From Ignavibacteria bacterium (lineage in GTDB: Bacteria; Bacteroidota; Ignavibacteria; Tepidaquicellales; Tepidaquicellaceae), in assembly GCA_028714695.1 (NCBI GenBank), contig JAQTLX010000001.1:276307-340306 (forward strand): DNA of 64,000 bases. Reading direction: 5' to 3'. Of this stretch, positions 1 through 9,860 are shown one piece after another. A program made the position numbers and the translations under genes. The stretch's first letter is position 1, and each line of letters begins with the position of its first letter. Under the pieces are notes generated by a model. The model was not told the DNA's origin and searched no databases. It saw only the letters and a program-made list of their open reading frames with translations.

Positions 1-1403
1 ATATTTGTTACGCTTACCGGATGTCCGGTGATATCCCTGTAGCGTCTGTGAAACTCCTGATAGTAAAGATTTGCAACCTGCGGGCTGTGGAAAATAATAA
101 TATCCTCATCGTTATATAAATTCGAATTTGACGTCCAGTTATAGGTACCCGTGAGAACAGCCGCGTTTTGATTTCCTGTAACGGGGTCAGTGATTACGTA
201 TTTATTTGAAAAATTCCCCGCTGTAGAATCGATCCGGACATCAGCCCAGGATTTCATAGACTGATATACTCCATACGGAGCATTAGCGAGGTCAAAAATA
301 CCTCTTATGTTCTTCGAATTACGAAGTGAATAGAGAGAATAATATAGACTTTGTGATTTGAAATCGTTTGAGCCGAAAGCAATTCCGTTGTTTGCAGTGT
401 TGAAAAAATTTTTTATTCTTTTTTCAACGCTGTCTGACGGAGAGAAATACACTTCTGTATAAACCCCGTTAATATTCAGAAGGTGAGGTGTTGTCTCGGT
501 TTTCCTGTCTCCGAATTTTGAATAAACAGGATTGGGCGTATTATTATGCGAGCCCCACATCTGTTCGAATTCCCGGGTATAAACATAGGCAAGGGTTCTG
601 TCGTTAATATCAACAGCGCTGTTCTTGTCTGAATATAGGCTTGCGGAAGAAATATCCGCAGTGCTGTTCCACACATAAACTAGACCTCCGGAGCATAAAC
701 ATCTGGCTTCGAACACCCAGAAATTCATATGCATGCCGTGTCCGTTTCCCGTGTCATAATTTCTTTTCAGAACAGGAATACCATTTGCAATAAGAGAGTC
801 AATCCACATAGAGTTTTGCTTACCGTCATAAATGAAACGTATTACAACTCCTTTATCTTTTGCCTTTATAAGCGCTCCGGTAATTGCCCGGGCATCTTCG
901 AAAACGCTGACGGCTGCGTCTATATAGAAGTTTGAAGAGGCAATTCTGCTTAAAAGCGTTTCCTCAAGATTAACATTGCCTTCCGCTTTAATGCCGGTAC
1001 TGACAGTTGTATCCACGGCCCGGTTAAAAAAAACTTTTATTGTACCGTCATTGGTTGACTGAGTGGCGAAAAGTTTGTCAGTCGACGTAGTTGTTCCGGA
1101 AGCGGAAGATGATGTTATATTGAAATTATAAATCGAATGCGGGTTAAGATAATTGAGCATAACGGAATGAATTGTATCCATAGCAGCGTCAAATGTTGAG
1201 TCTGCATAAAGAATCTGCTGATTAATGGAGTCACTCAACATCCATCTTACTTTAGAATCGGCAGGAATATTTGTTTTCCAGTTTATTCTGACGGTGAACA
1301 TTGTAATGTCGGAATAAGAAATGTCTGTAATTGTGGGTACAGTATTATCAATGCCGCCTGTAAGCGGCAGGCAGAAAAAAACAAGTAAGACTAAGTATTT
1401 CAT
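1..1403 (-). CDS. Secreted phospholipase D-like protein, 3' end cut by window edge
   Basis: The frame is open from an ATG at 1403 to the left edge, at least 467 residues, so the C-terminus is missing. It begins MKYLVLLVFFCLPLTGG, a signal peptide. Residues about 25-115 look like a fibronectin type III fold. The rest resembles a pair of PLD-type phosphodiesterase repeats: the first ends in GHGMHMNFWVFE (His225) and the second in SNKYVITD (Ser399, Lys401, Asp406) followed by TGTYNWTSNSN, which matches the usual Gly-x-x-Asn segment after an HKD motif. Both HxKxxxxD motifs are damaged: the first has Asn for Lys and Glu for Asp, the second has Ser for His. The fold assignment is fairly safe; catalytic activity is doubtful. 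It lies just downstream of tamB on the same strand, 3 bases away. Confidence 0.7.
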   Translation of the reverse strand, partial: MKYLVLLVFFCLPLTGGIDNTVPTITDISYSDITMFTVRINWKTNIPADSKVRWMLSDSINQQILYADSTFDAAMDTIHSVMLNYLNPHSIYNFNITSSSASGTTTSTDKLFATQSTNDGTIKVFFNRAVDTTVSTGIKAEGNVNLEETLLSRIASSNFYIDAAVSVFEDARAITGALIKAKDKGVVIRFIYDGKQNSMWIDSLIANGIPVLKRNYDTGNGHGMHMNFWVFEARCLCSGGLVYVWNSTADISSASLYSDKNSAVDINDRTLAYVYTREFEQMWGSHNNTPNPVYSKFGDRKTETTPHLLNINGVYTEVYFSPSDSVEKRIKNFFNTANNGIAFGSNDFKSQSLYYSLYSLRNSKNIRGIFDLANAPYGVYQSMKSWADVRIDSTAGNFSNKYVITDPVTGNQNAAVLTGTYNWTSNSNLYNDEDIIIFHSPQVANLYYQEFHRRYRDITGHPVSVTN

Positions 1404-1406
1404 TTG

Positions 1407-4400
1407 CTAAAATTTTATTCTGTATAATAAAGCGCCGCCTGTCTTATTATCCGATGACGAGAAATTATTCTGGTTGAACGGGTCTATATATCTTTCTAAC
1501 TGCAGAATAATATTCTGGGAAAAATTATTTACACCGAAAATATTGTTAAGCGGGTATTCAATCAAAAAATTCGTGTTCGAGAGGTCTCTGAAAATCTGTC
1601 CGCCGAAAACGACTGTTGCGCCTGCAATCTGTGCAGTGAAACGCAAATCGGTGTTTTCCGCGAACGAGCCGCCCTGCGAATCTTTATAAGAAATATCAGT
1701 TTTTAAAATAAACGGCAGATACGTATTGATAACATCCGATAAATAATTTGATGCATAACTTGTGCCGAGGTTTGCGCCGACAGTTGAAAGAAGGTTCAGA
1801 CGCTGGTCGGCATTAAGTTCATCTTTGAATTTTCCGAATACGATGAAACTCATCGCATCGTCGCTTGGATTCGAGCCTCCGTAAGGTGAATCGTTAACCA
1901 GTATTCTCCAGTCAATTTTCGGGTTGAGTGCATTGCTTGTAACGTCAAGATTTATTTCAACTTTTTTTGACGTTCCAGGGTTACTCAAATCCTGAACATT
2001 TGTTTTGTATAAGCCGTTGATATACAGTTCGGGATTTGTAACATCGCCGTTAAAAATCACATAACCGGTAGCCGCAAAGTTTTTATAAAATTTATAGTAA
2101 GCGTTCTGTCCTATATCCACCCGTCCTCTTGTAGAAAAAGATTCCGATTCAAGATTGTCGATAGTGACATTAGCGGATACATTGCCGGCGAATTCCTGCC
2201 CCGATTTTTCTTCAATTATGAGTTTTGCATAAATATCTTTTAGAGACTTAATCTTAATGTAGTATTTAAAGTTGCTCGATTTCGGCATTTCATTTGTTGT
2301 ATCAGCAAGTTTGTAGAAATAGTTTTCAAAAGGATCCAGTCTGCTTATGTCCCCTGCGGACAGGCTGTCCGTAATTTTGTAAACATAAAGAGAATCGCGC
2401 TTTAATGTCATTGAATCCAGAAGAACTTTGTAAATAAAATTATCTTTATATATATCATACGCGATTTTATACTGAGGGACTATGAGAATTCTTCCGTCGG
2501 TGATGTTCAGGTCACCTGTCATGTAAAGGTTATCGGAATTGCCTTTCAGAACGAGGTCATTCAATCCTGTAGAACCGAACAGATTACCGTAGATGCCCAT
2601 AATATTCTGAGTCACATTCTCGTCGAGCAATTTTGCGGAGCCTTTAAGTCTTAATTCCAGACCGTTAAAAGAAAGATTTGTAAAATCGATAAATCCTCCC
2701 ATATCCATTATTTTACCGGGATCGGAGCGGTGATAAATCTTAAATTTACGGAAATTAAGTTTCTCATTATCCGCGTTCAGATTAGCATCAAAAATGTAAT
2801 TAACGCCCGTCATATCGAAGGTGAAGTTTCCTTTTTCAACCGACATTTCACCGGTCAGCACGGGACTTTTTACTATACCCGTGATATTTATATTGCCGTT
2901 CATTTTACCTCTCAAATCGGATATAACGGGAACAAACTGTTCAAGAATTTTAATTTGAAAATCGCGGGCATTAATGTTTAGGTTTACGCTGCTTTCGAGA
3001 ATACTTTCTCTTTGTTCCGTTGATATTTCTTTACTCAAAGGATTTTTGTACGGCATACTTCCTTCTATATTGAGCAATCCGGCGTTATTTGGGTTATAGA
3101 ATGCAATCTGAGGTTTCAGTTCATTATCCTTATAATCCAGGAAAGCGTCGATTCTTCCGAGTTTCATTTTATTCATCGAAAGAAAATCCGTGTTGGTTTC
3201 GAGACTTATTACAGGGTTTTCGGAATTACCCTGCAATTGGATTTTAACTCTTCTTACATTTCCGTTTATAAGATTATCCTTTTCTATTTTGTGATTAAAG
3301 AATTTTTGCAGTTTTGCGATGTTGATTTTATCTGCTAAAACCGTAATATCGCTGTTTCCTTTAAGAGAATAAAATCCTGACGCCGATATCCTCTGATTTT
3401 CATCGGAGAGTTTAAAACTTCCGATTCTTATGTTATTATCGGAACTGCCCGTATCGTTAATTACATAATTTACAATAACGGGTTCGGTGTTTCTGAAATT
3501 GTAATTATCGAAAAGAAAACTCAATGAATCAAGTTGAACGCCGTAATTATCGGTTGCAAGGTTCAGGACTCCGTTAGCATAAAGACCTTTTGTCGAATCG
3601 ACTTTTGCGAAAATAGTAAGGGCCGGTCTTTCGGCTGAAGTATTAAGGTCAATATCCAGTGTGTCGAACTTATTGTTATTGAAATTAATTTTTGAAAAAC
3701 GTGTACTGAAATCTGTTAGGTAAGAGAAAGGCAGTTTGCTGTTAGGGTCGTCCTTAAAAAGCACTCTTACAATGCTGTTACGGAATTTCAGCACCGAATC
3801 CTGATATCTGAAATCTTCAAATTTACCTTCAGTAGTAAATACGAAAGAGTTTTTATCGTTCAGTATTCTGCCCCTTATATCGCATTTAAACGCAAGGCTG
3901 CTGTCTTTCATGGCTAAGTACAGCGGAACCAAACTTTTTATTTTTATTTTGTATCTGAAATCGGTTTCATACGATGCGGCGGATGAAAAGATTGCCCGCC
4001 TGTCAATAACCATTGCTTCTCTTCTGAATCCGATTGAATCCGTTTCAAGATTTTTTTGTATCTGCTCTGTTATTTTATTTACATTGGCTACAAGCAGTGA
4101 TGGTATTTCAAGAATTTTAAATCTGCCTGATGCTTCAAGATCCATGAAATCGGATTTGACAAATATTTTTCTTGTAGAATCGGTTCTGAATTCAGCGGTT
4201 AAAGGTGTCGAAGGTATCATATAACCTGCCAGCATGGAATTATCAATCTGCATTTTAACGCTGCCTGTTAGTTTATCCGGGTCAGTACCCGTTCCTTTGA
4301 CATCGAAAGCAAAGTTTAAATTTCCCGCATCGTCTTTGTTGCCTGTGAAAGTTGATAAATCAAGACCCTTACAGTTTCCTTTCAGGTCATATACAAGAGA

Positions 4401-6035
4401 ATTAAAATCTTTGACATTCACGTTTCCCTTAACGTCGGCATATCCTGAATTAGATTTATAGATTACATCAAGGTCAATATTTCCGGAATTTGAATTTAAT
4501 GTTCCCGATGAGGATTCAATTTTCTGACCGAAGAACGACGTATTTGATAATTTGTAAGTTATCTTATTTGTCATAGTTCTGTAATCAACGCCTCTTCCCG
4601 CCGCCATAAAGTCACCGGTTATGCTGCTCTTAAGTTTGTCGTTTTTTATTATCCTGCCTATGTCAACATTTTCGGTTTTTGCCTGTGCATCATAGACAAG
4701 TTCCTTGCCGGTGATATCGAGGAATCCTTTTACGTCGGCATTTCCTGCAGAAGATTTAACCTGTGCTTCGGCGTTGAATTTCAGCGGTTCGCCTTTGAAC
4801 TTAAAATTTGCGGTTATGACACCCAGATGACTGTAATCCGGAATCTTGAGACCCGGTATAACTTCGCGTTCATCGTTTGGATTCAGAACGGCATTTTTGC
4901 ATTCGACATCAAAATAAAGTTTTGAAGGATCGTGCAGGTTTTTGACACTTCCGTTTATATCCAGTGAAGTCCCGAAGGGTAATGAAACTTTAAGTTCGTC
5001 CATCTTGAAATCGGCGTAGTTCCCTTTCGCTCTGAGTTTGAAGTAAACTGTGCCGTCCATAAATTTTATATCGGGCAGGAAAAAAGTAAGATCGTCAAAA
5101 TTGAATTTATTCGTCGTTATATCTATTTCGAAATTATTTTTTTTAAAGTCCAGATAGTCAATCTTATGTTTAAACGGGTTCAAATCTTCCATTGATGCTT
5201 TGCGTATAAAAATTCTGGATTTATCCGTAAATAATCTCAAGTGCTGCACTTCAGCGAGGTCGTTCTTGCCGAGATTAGCATCGAGAGCAAGGCTGTTTAC
5301 ATTGAAATCCGAATTGGTTCTGAAGGAAATATTTCTGATGCTTACGCTTTTTTCATCAGGAAGGTACGAACCGAAAAGGTTTACGTTAAGGTCCGTAATA
5401 TCCAGGTTATCGGGGTCCAGACTTTTTAAATACGGCATAACAGCCGACCTGACTGTCTCATCATCTTTTTTAAAGGCGAGTGCTCTGTAATTTCCGTTAC
5501 GTATTTCGAAATTATCAACGTAGATTTTTAATTTGAACTCTTTCTTGGTAGTATCTTCAGAGGGCTTTTCCGGTTTGATAAGATATTCGAAATTCCAAAC
5601 GAGTTCGCCCTGTTTATCGTATATTTTTGTAAGATTAATTTCGGGTCTGTCTAAAATAACGCTTCTTGCTTTTATTCTATTATTGAAGATTCCCATCAAG
5701 TCATACTCAAGGTCTATATTTTCGACTTTAAGTAGTGTGTCTTTTTTGACGACAAGATTTACTTTGCTCAGTTTCAGGCTTCGAATAAAAGTCCCGTCCA
5801 GGCTTTCAATATAAAGTTTCGATTCCTTGCCGGCGAGTATTCCGTTTACTTTATCTACTGCGATGTGAAGAATCCAGTTCCTGAAGAATGAGGTTTGTAT
5901 CAGAATTCCGAAGATTATAAAAAGGAAAAACAGTGAATAGATAATTTTCCTGACAATTTTTCTTTTCTTCTTTACTGTAACGGCAGGTTTAGTTTCCAGT
6001 TTAATCTCTTCAATATTTCCATTTTCCGCTGTCAA
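1407..6035 (-). CDS. tamB: TamB-like translocation/assembly module protein (DUF490)
   Basis: A 1542-residue protein with one N-terminal membrane helix (about residues 27-50) followed by a very long stretch of beta-rich AsmA/TamB-type repeats and a C-terminal DUF490-like region (roughly 1180-1542) with typical sequence such as FNGDVTNPELYINGLY and FIVFGKFKDELN. TamB proteins are anchored in the inner membrane, span the periplasm and help place outer-membrane proteins or move phospholipids. Length and domain order fit the Bacteroidota forms. No tamA/BamA-type partner is seen in this window. It lies 4 bases downstream of the heptose adenylyltransferase gene on the same strand, so the two are probably cotranscribed, which links LPS supply with outer-membrane assembly. 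Confidence 0.85.
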   Translation of the reverse strand: MTAENGNIEEIKLETKPAVTVKKKRKIVRKIIYSLFFLFIIFGILIQTSFFRNWILHIAVDKVNGILAGKESKLYIESLDGTFIRSLKLSKVNLVVKKDTLLKVENIDLEYDLMGIFNNRIKARSVILDRPEINLTKIYDKQGELVWNFEYLIKPEKPSEDTTKKEFKLKIYVDNFEIRNGNYRALAFKKDDETVRSAVMPYLKSLDPDNLDITDLNVNLFGSYLPDEKSVSIRNISFRTNSDFNVNSLALDANLGKNDLAEVQHLRLFTDKSRIFIRKASMEDLNPFKHKIDYLDFKKNNFEIDITTNKFNFDDLTFFLPDIKFMDGTVYFKLRAKGNYADFKMDELKVSLPFGTSLDINGSVKNLHDPSKLYFDVECKNAVLNPNDEREVIPGLKIPDYSHLGVITANFKFKGEPLKFNAEAQVKSSAGNADVKGFLDITGKELVYDAQAKTENVDIGRIIKNDKLKSSITGDFMAAGRGVDYRTMTNKITYKLSNTSFFGQKIESSSGTLNSNSGNIDLDVIYKSNSGYADVKGNVNVKDFNSLVYDLKGNCKGLDLSTFTGNKDDAGNLNFAFDVKGTGTDPDKLTGSVKMQIDNSMLAGYMIPSTPLTAEFRTDSTRKIFVKSDFMDLEASGRFKILEIPSLLVANVNKITEQIQKNLETDSIGFRREAMVIDRRAIFSSAASYETDFRYKIKIKSLVPLYLAMKDSSLAFKCDIRGRILNDKNSFVFTTEGKFEDFRYQDSVLKFRNSIVRVLFKDDPNSKLPFSYLTDFSTRFSKINFNNNKFDTLDIDLNTSAERPALTIFAKVDSTKGLYANGVLNLATDNYGVQLDSLSFLFDNYNFRNTEPVIVNYVINDTGSSDNNIRIGSFKLSDENQRISASGFYSLKGNSDITVLADKINIAKLQKFFNHKIEKDNLINGNVRRVKIQLQGNSENPVISLETNTDFLSMNKMKLGRIDAFLDYKDNELKPQIAFYNPNNAGLLNIEGSMPYKNPLSKEISTEQRESILESSVNLNINARDFQIKILEQFVPVISDLRGKMNGNINITGIVKSPVLTGEMSVEKGNFTFDMTGVNYIFDANLNADNEKLNFRKFKIYHRSDPGKIMDMGGFIDFTNLSFNGLELRLKGSAKLLDENVTQNIMGIYGNLFGSTGLNDLVLKGNSDNLYMTGDLNITDGRILIVPQYKIAYDIYKDNFIYKVLLDSMTLKRDSLYVYKITDSLSAGDISRLDPFENYFYKLADTTNEMPKSSNFKYYIKIKSLKDIYAKLIIEEKSGQEFAGNVSANVTIDNLESESFSTRGRVDIGQNAYYKFYKNFAATGYVIFNGDVTNPELYINGLYKTNVQDLSNPGTSKKVEINLDVTSNALNPKIDWRILVNDSPYGGSNPSDDAMSFIVFGKFKDELNADQRLNLLSTVGANLGTSYASNYLSDVINTYLPFILKTDISYKDSQGGSFAENTDLRFTAQIAGATVVFGGQIFRDLSNTNFLIEYPLNNIFGVNNFSQNIILQLERYIDPFNQNNFSSSDNKTGGALLYRIKF

Positions 6036-6039
6036 CTAA

Positions 6040-6501
6040 TCAGAGTCTCTTTATTTTTTCGATTAAGTTTGTGGAAGAATATGAGTCGACAAATTTCAGG
6101 CTTATAACTTTCCCGCCGTAACCTTTAACTATGTCGGAACCGACGATGTCGTCTTCTTTCCAGTCGCCTCCTTTAACAAGGAAATCAGGTTTGACGAAAT
6201 TAATGAGATTGTAAGGCGTATCTTCATCGAATATAATAACGGCATCGACGGGTTTTAAATTAAGCAGAACAAATGCTCTGTCATCCTGTCCGACAACAGG
6301 CCTGTCTTTGCCTTTTAATTTTTTTACGGAGGAATCCGAATTCACTCCGACAACCAGAAAATCGCCTAATGCTTTTGCTTCGTTAAGATATTCCAGATGT
6401 CCGCGGTGTATGATATCAAAACATCCGTTTGTAAATACGATTTTCAGATTTTGCCGTACAAGGCTGTCTCTTTTTTCCTTAAAATCTTCTTTGTTATACA
6501 T
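6040..6501 (-). CDS. rfaE2: D-glycero-beta-D-manno-heptose 1-phosphate adenylyltransferase
   Basis: A 153-residue nucleotidyltransferase corresponding to the C-terminal half of E. coli HldE. It carries the cytidylyltransferase-type signature FTNGCFDIIHRGHLEYL (the HxGH nucleotide-binding site), VVGVNSDSSVKKLKG and the family-specific LVKGGDWKEDDIVG. It activates heptose-1-phosphate with ATP to give ADP-heptose for the LPS inner core. The kinase half is a separate gene 12 bases upstream. A standalone adenylyltransferase of this size is normal in many Bacteroidota and Chlorobi. Confidence 0.92.
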   Translation of the reverse strand: MYNKEDFKEKRDSLVRQNLKIVFTNGCFDIIHRGHLEYLNEAKALGDFLVVGVNSDSSVKKLKGKDRPVVGQDDRAFVLLNLKPVDAVIIFDEDTPYNLINFVKPDFLVKGGDWKEDDIVGSDIVKGYGGKVISLKFVDSYSSTNLIEKIKRL

Positions 6502-6513
6502 AAAAGATAAAAT

Positions 6514-7503
6514 TTATGAAATCAATTTTTTATACAGTTTATCACCATGAACCGGGACAATGCCAACTTCTTCGACGACGAGTCCTGCCGCGACATTTGA
6601 AATAAACGCTGCATCTCTAACATCGGCTCCGCCTGAAAGGCAGAATGCAATTGTCGAGATGACGGTATCTCCCGCGCCAGAGACATCAGCAACTTTCTTT
6701 GCAAGCGTCTTAACTGATGATATGACGGGTTTTCCGTTTTCTCCGTCGTAAATTCTCATGCCGTGTTCGCCCAATGTGAGCACAACATTCCTGCAGTTGA
6801 GTTTTTTAATCAATCCTCTTACCATATCATTGAGGTCATCGGCGGATTTTGATTTTCTGCCGAGAGCATCCTCTATCTCTTTTTTATTCGGTTTAAAGAG
6901 AAATGTTTCCCTGAATTCGAAGAAATTTTCGAATTTCGGATCCACAAGCACGCGAATGCCTTTTTTCTTAGCCAGTGCCAGAACTTTTTTTATTAATGAT
7001 TTTGTCAACACCCCTTTGTTATAATCCTGAAGAATGAGATATTCAATTTCATTACTGCTTTCATTCAGTTTATCGATAATTTCGTTTTCGATATTTTTTG
7101 AAATATCATTTTTTGATTCGCTGTCTATTCTGATGAGATGGTGCGAGTCGGAAATTACGCGTGTTTTGCACGTCGTATTTCTTGTAATATCGGTAATTAT
7201 TCCCGAAGTGTCCTGTCTCATCTTTTTAAGTTCATCTTTCAGTGTCTTTCCTGTCGAATCGTTACCGACAACACCTATTAGCAGTGGTTCCGCGCCGAGC
7301 ATTTTTATGTTGAGACTGACGTTAGCGGCACCGCCCAGTTTGTTAATTGTATCTTTCAGGTCGAACACCTGTACGGGGGCTTCAGGAGAAATTCTGCTGA
7401 CGTTTCCGAACATATATCTGTCGAGCATAATATCACCGATGATACAGATTTTTTTCCCTGCGGCTTTTTTAAATATCCTGTCAATTTTTTTTCTGTCCAT
7501 CAC
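6514..7503 (-). CDS. rfaE1: D-glycero-beta-D-manno-heptose-7-phosphate kinase
   Basis: A 329-residue PfkB-family sugar kinase, equivalent to the N-terminal half of HldE. Visible family marks are the opening IGDIMLDRYMFGNVSRISPEAP, GGAANVSLNIKMLGA (the first PfkB signature) and DVSGAGDTVISTIAF near the C-terminus, whose Asp is the catalytic base. It phosphorylates D-glycero-D-manno-heptose 7-phosphate at C1. It precedes rfaE2 and tamB on the same strand with tight spacing, so it likely heads an envelope operon. The first two codons are both Met; either could be the start. Confidence 0.92.
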   Translation of the reverse strand: MMDRKKIDRIFKKAAGKKICIIGDIMLDRYMFGNVSRISPEAPVQVFDLKDTINKLGGAANVSLNIKMLGAEPLLIGVVGNDSTGKTLKDELKKMRQDTSGIITDITRNTTCKTRVISDSHHLIRIDSESKNDISKNIENEIIDKLNESSNEIEYLILQDYNKGVLTKSLIKKVLALAKKKGIRVLVDPKFENFFEFRETFLFKPNKKEIEDALGRKSKSADDLNDMVRGLIKKLNCRNVVLTLGEHGMRIYDGENGKPVISSVKTLAKKVADVSGAGDTVISTIAFCLSGGADVRDAAFISNVAAGLVVEEVGIVPVHGDKLYKKLIS

Positions 7504-7547
7504 TAAAAATAATTTTTATAATAGGGTTATTCAATGTTATAATGACA

Positions 7548-9860
7548 TTAGAAATAATTAAATACAAAGTTAAGGAAATGGTCAGCCTGATACCTTTGGG
7601 AGAAGAACACCTGCAGCCCGTTTCTTGTAATTATTCTGTAGAAATCCGTTCCGCTTGCAGTAACGACTTTTTCAATGTTAGTATTCGGGAAGAAAGCAAT
7701 AATATTGCCGAGCGTATAACTGCCGGGATTAATAAGTTTCACTTTGTCCGGCTGTTTTGCTTTTGTTCTTAATGTATCGGCAACTTTGAATTTCAGAGTA
7801 TCGTTTATTTTGTCTTCAACCGTATAAAGGCTGTCGCCTTTGAATATCTTAAGGTTCCTTCCGTTTTTTGCATCGTAGACCTTGAGGTTTAAATTATATA
7901 CTCCGCTTTCAAACGGAGGGCTTGTAAATTTTCTTGAATAATATATCAGAGCGAACGGTTTTAAAACTGTAATTGTTCGGACTTCGTTTTTCACAAGCAG
8001 GTCCTCGATATTTCTGTCGGAAAATATTTTTCTTTTTTCCGTATAGACAAGCGAATCATCGCTTTCTCTTCTTATTTCTATTACGGACAAATATCTGTCA
8101 AAATCATATTCCTCATAATCTATGCTGTCAAGAATATTTCTATTCGCCGAAGCCCAGTCGATAGTAATAGTCTGCGGATTGAATCCGTAATTCGAATTAT
8201 CAACCTGAAAATCCTTTACGGCGAGAAATTTTCCGAAGTTAATCATTTTCGGATTTTCCTTCAGATTTATTGTGTTCTTTGCAAGGACAGTTATGCTCGA
8301 ATCGCTTATGTTTGATTCTATATCGCGGATATAGAATATTTTATAATCGCCTATTTCTTCGTTTTTGAAATTCATTTTAGTCAGTTTTTCCGAATAGCCG
8401 TCGCTTTTAACCACGGCAAGAGCAATCTTGTTCTTTTGCAGGAACGATTTTATATCGAGGATATTCAATTCTTCGACCGTAGGTTCCGATTTCTTTTTTC
8501 TGCTTCCCTTTATTTCTTTTTGAGTCACAGTCGGGAAATTTCCAAGTACGAACTTAGACGGATAGTTTGCGAGCGTCTGCACGGCGAATACATCATAGTA
8601 TCCTTCGATTTCCTCAAAATAAACCTTGTCATCGCTCTTTACATAGTTTTTCTCAATTCTGTCTCTTATCAGTCTTCCTGTCTCATAAGTGTCTTCTCTG
8701 AATGGATGAGGATAATTGAAACTCCAGATAATATTGCCGAGGAGTATTAAAGCGAACAAAGCCGCGACTACATATTTTCTGAATGCAAATATTTGTTTGA
8801 CTGCAAGCGGAATGAAAAGAATAGCGTTGATAACGATGTATCTTGAAATCATATTTGTGCCGCCTGTTCCTATCAAACCTTGAAACATTAGCAGAATAAG
8901 TTGTGCAAGGTTAAGGAATACAAAAATGCTGAGATATGTTACATCCGTTTTCTTTTTAAAAAAACCGAGTATGCAATCGTAGGTAACCTTAATTGCGAAG
9001 AATGAAGTTATCGGAGCAATATAAAAAATAAAAATCGGGTACTGAACAACTTTCTGAAAGACTTTCGCCGTTCCGAAATCTTCGTAAATTTTATTTGTTT
9101 CTTTAGCGAAATATAGTATATCTCCGTAGTCTTTAAGATTCTGAAGAAGCCACCAGACAATAGTTATCAAAGAAAGAAAGGAAATGGCGGCAGCCGTGAA
9201 ATTTCTTTCCTTGCCTTTTTTTAGAACAAGTTCTATATAGCATATGTAAACAATAAACACAACGCTGAAGAGCCATCCTTCATAACGAAATATATTGCCA
9301 AAAGCAAAAAACACAGCGGCAGTGAAAAGAGTAAGTATCTTCCCGTTGTTTATTTTGTACATCAGAGCATAATAAATCCCGCCAATAATAAAGAAGAAAT
9401 GAATCGATTCAGGCAGTCCGGAAATGCTGAGCCAAACCTGAAACGGGAAGAATATGAAAATCAGAGTTGAAATAACCGCGTTCCAGCGGTCGAAAACAAG
9501 CAGGCATATTTTGAAAAAATAATACACCGTGAGAGTGGAAAAAATAAAATTTGTAAACGTCGCCGCAAAATAAATGTCCTTTATGAATATCATTAAAAAT
9601 CCATTAATCCAGAAATGGGGTGAAAGCCATACTCCGGAATATATGACAGGTTTCTGAAGCCACTCGTATGACTTAACCGTTCTGCAATAATCGTCGGATG
9701 AAAGCCACATGTAACCTGAATTGTATACAATAATCTGAAACAGGATTTTCACGGATATTAGCAGGAATAGAATAAGCAGGTCGCTGTTTACGATTTTTGA
9801 AATCAGGCTTCCTGTTTTATCGAGATAAAGTTTAATATTATTTAAAATGTCTTTCTTCAC
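7548..9860 (-). CDS. GT39-like multipass membrane glycosyltransferase
   Basis: A 770-residue protein. The first 400 or so residues hold about ten hydrophobic helices; the C-terminal half is soluble and beta-rich. The first extracytoplasmic loop has WLSSDDYCRT (Asp56-Asp57), matching the acidic pair of GT39/ArnT/PMT-type enzymes that use lipid-linked sugar donors, and later segments such as LPESIHFFFIIGGIYYALM fit the same fold. The likely role is transfer of a sugar to a lipid, glycan or protein outside the cytoplasm; the substrate cannot be told. Its start codon overlaps the stop of the sensor kinase gene by four bases (ATGA), so the two are translationally coupled. Confidence 0.7.
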   Translation of the reverse strand: MKKDILNNIKLYLDKTGSLISKIVNSDLLILFLLISVKILFQIIVYNSGYMWLSSDDYCRTVKSYEWLQKPVIYSGVWLSPHFWINGFLMIFIKDIYFAATFTNFIFSTLTVYYFFKICLLVFDRWNAVISTLIFIFFPFQVWLSISGLPESIHFFFIIGGIYYALMYKINNGKILTLFTAAVFFAFGNIFRYEGWLFSVVFIVYICYIELVLKKGKERNFTAAAISFLSLITIVWWLLQNLKDYGDILYFAKETNKIYEDFGTAKVFQKVVQYPIFIFYIAPITSFFAIKVTYDCILGFFKKKTDVTYLSIFVFLNLAQLILLMFQGLIGTGGTNMISRYIVINAILFIPLAVKQIFAFRKYVVAALFALILLGNIIWSFNYPHPFREDTYETGRLIRDRIEKNYVKSDDKVYFEEIEGYYDVFAVQTLANYPSKFVLGNFPTVTQKEIKGSRKKKSEPTVEELNILDIKSFLQKNKIALAVVKSDGYSEKLTKMNFKNEEIGDYKIFYIRDIESNISDSSITVLAKNTINLKENPKMINFGKFLAVKDFQVDNSNYGFNPQTITIDWASANRNILDSIDYEEYDFDRYLSVIEIRRESDDSLVYTEKRKIFSDRNIEDLLVKNEVRTITVLKPFALIYYSRKFTSPPFESGVYNLNLKVYDAKNGRNLKIFKGDSLYTVEDKINDTLKFKVADTLRTKAKQPDKVKLINPGSYTLGNIIAFFPNTNIEKVVTASGTDFYRIITRNGLQVFFSQRYQADHFLNFVFNYF

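Noticed and set aside
7034..7561. A 175-codon plus-strand open frame over rfaE1
   Set aside because: It is antisense to a well-supported PfkB kinase; the predicted peptide is a Ser/Leu/Phe-rich low-quality sequence typical of a shadow frame.
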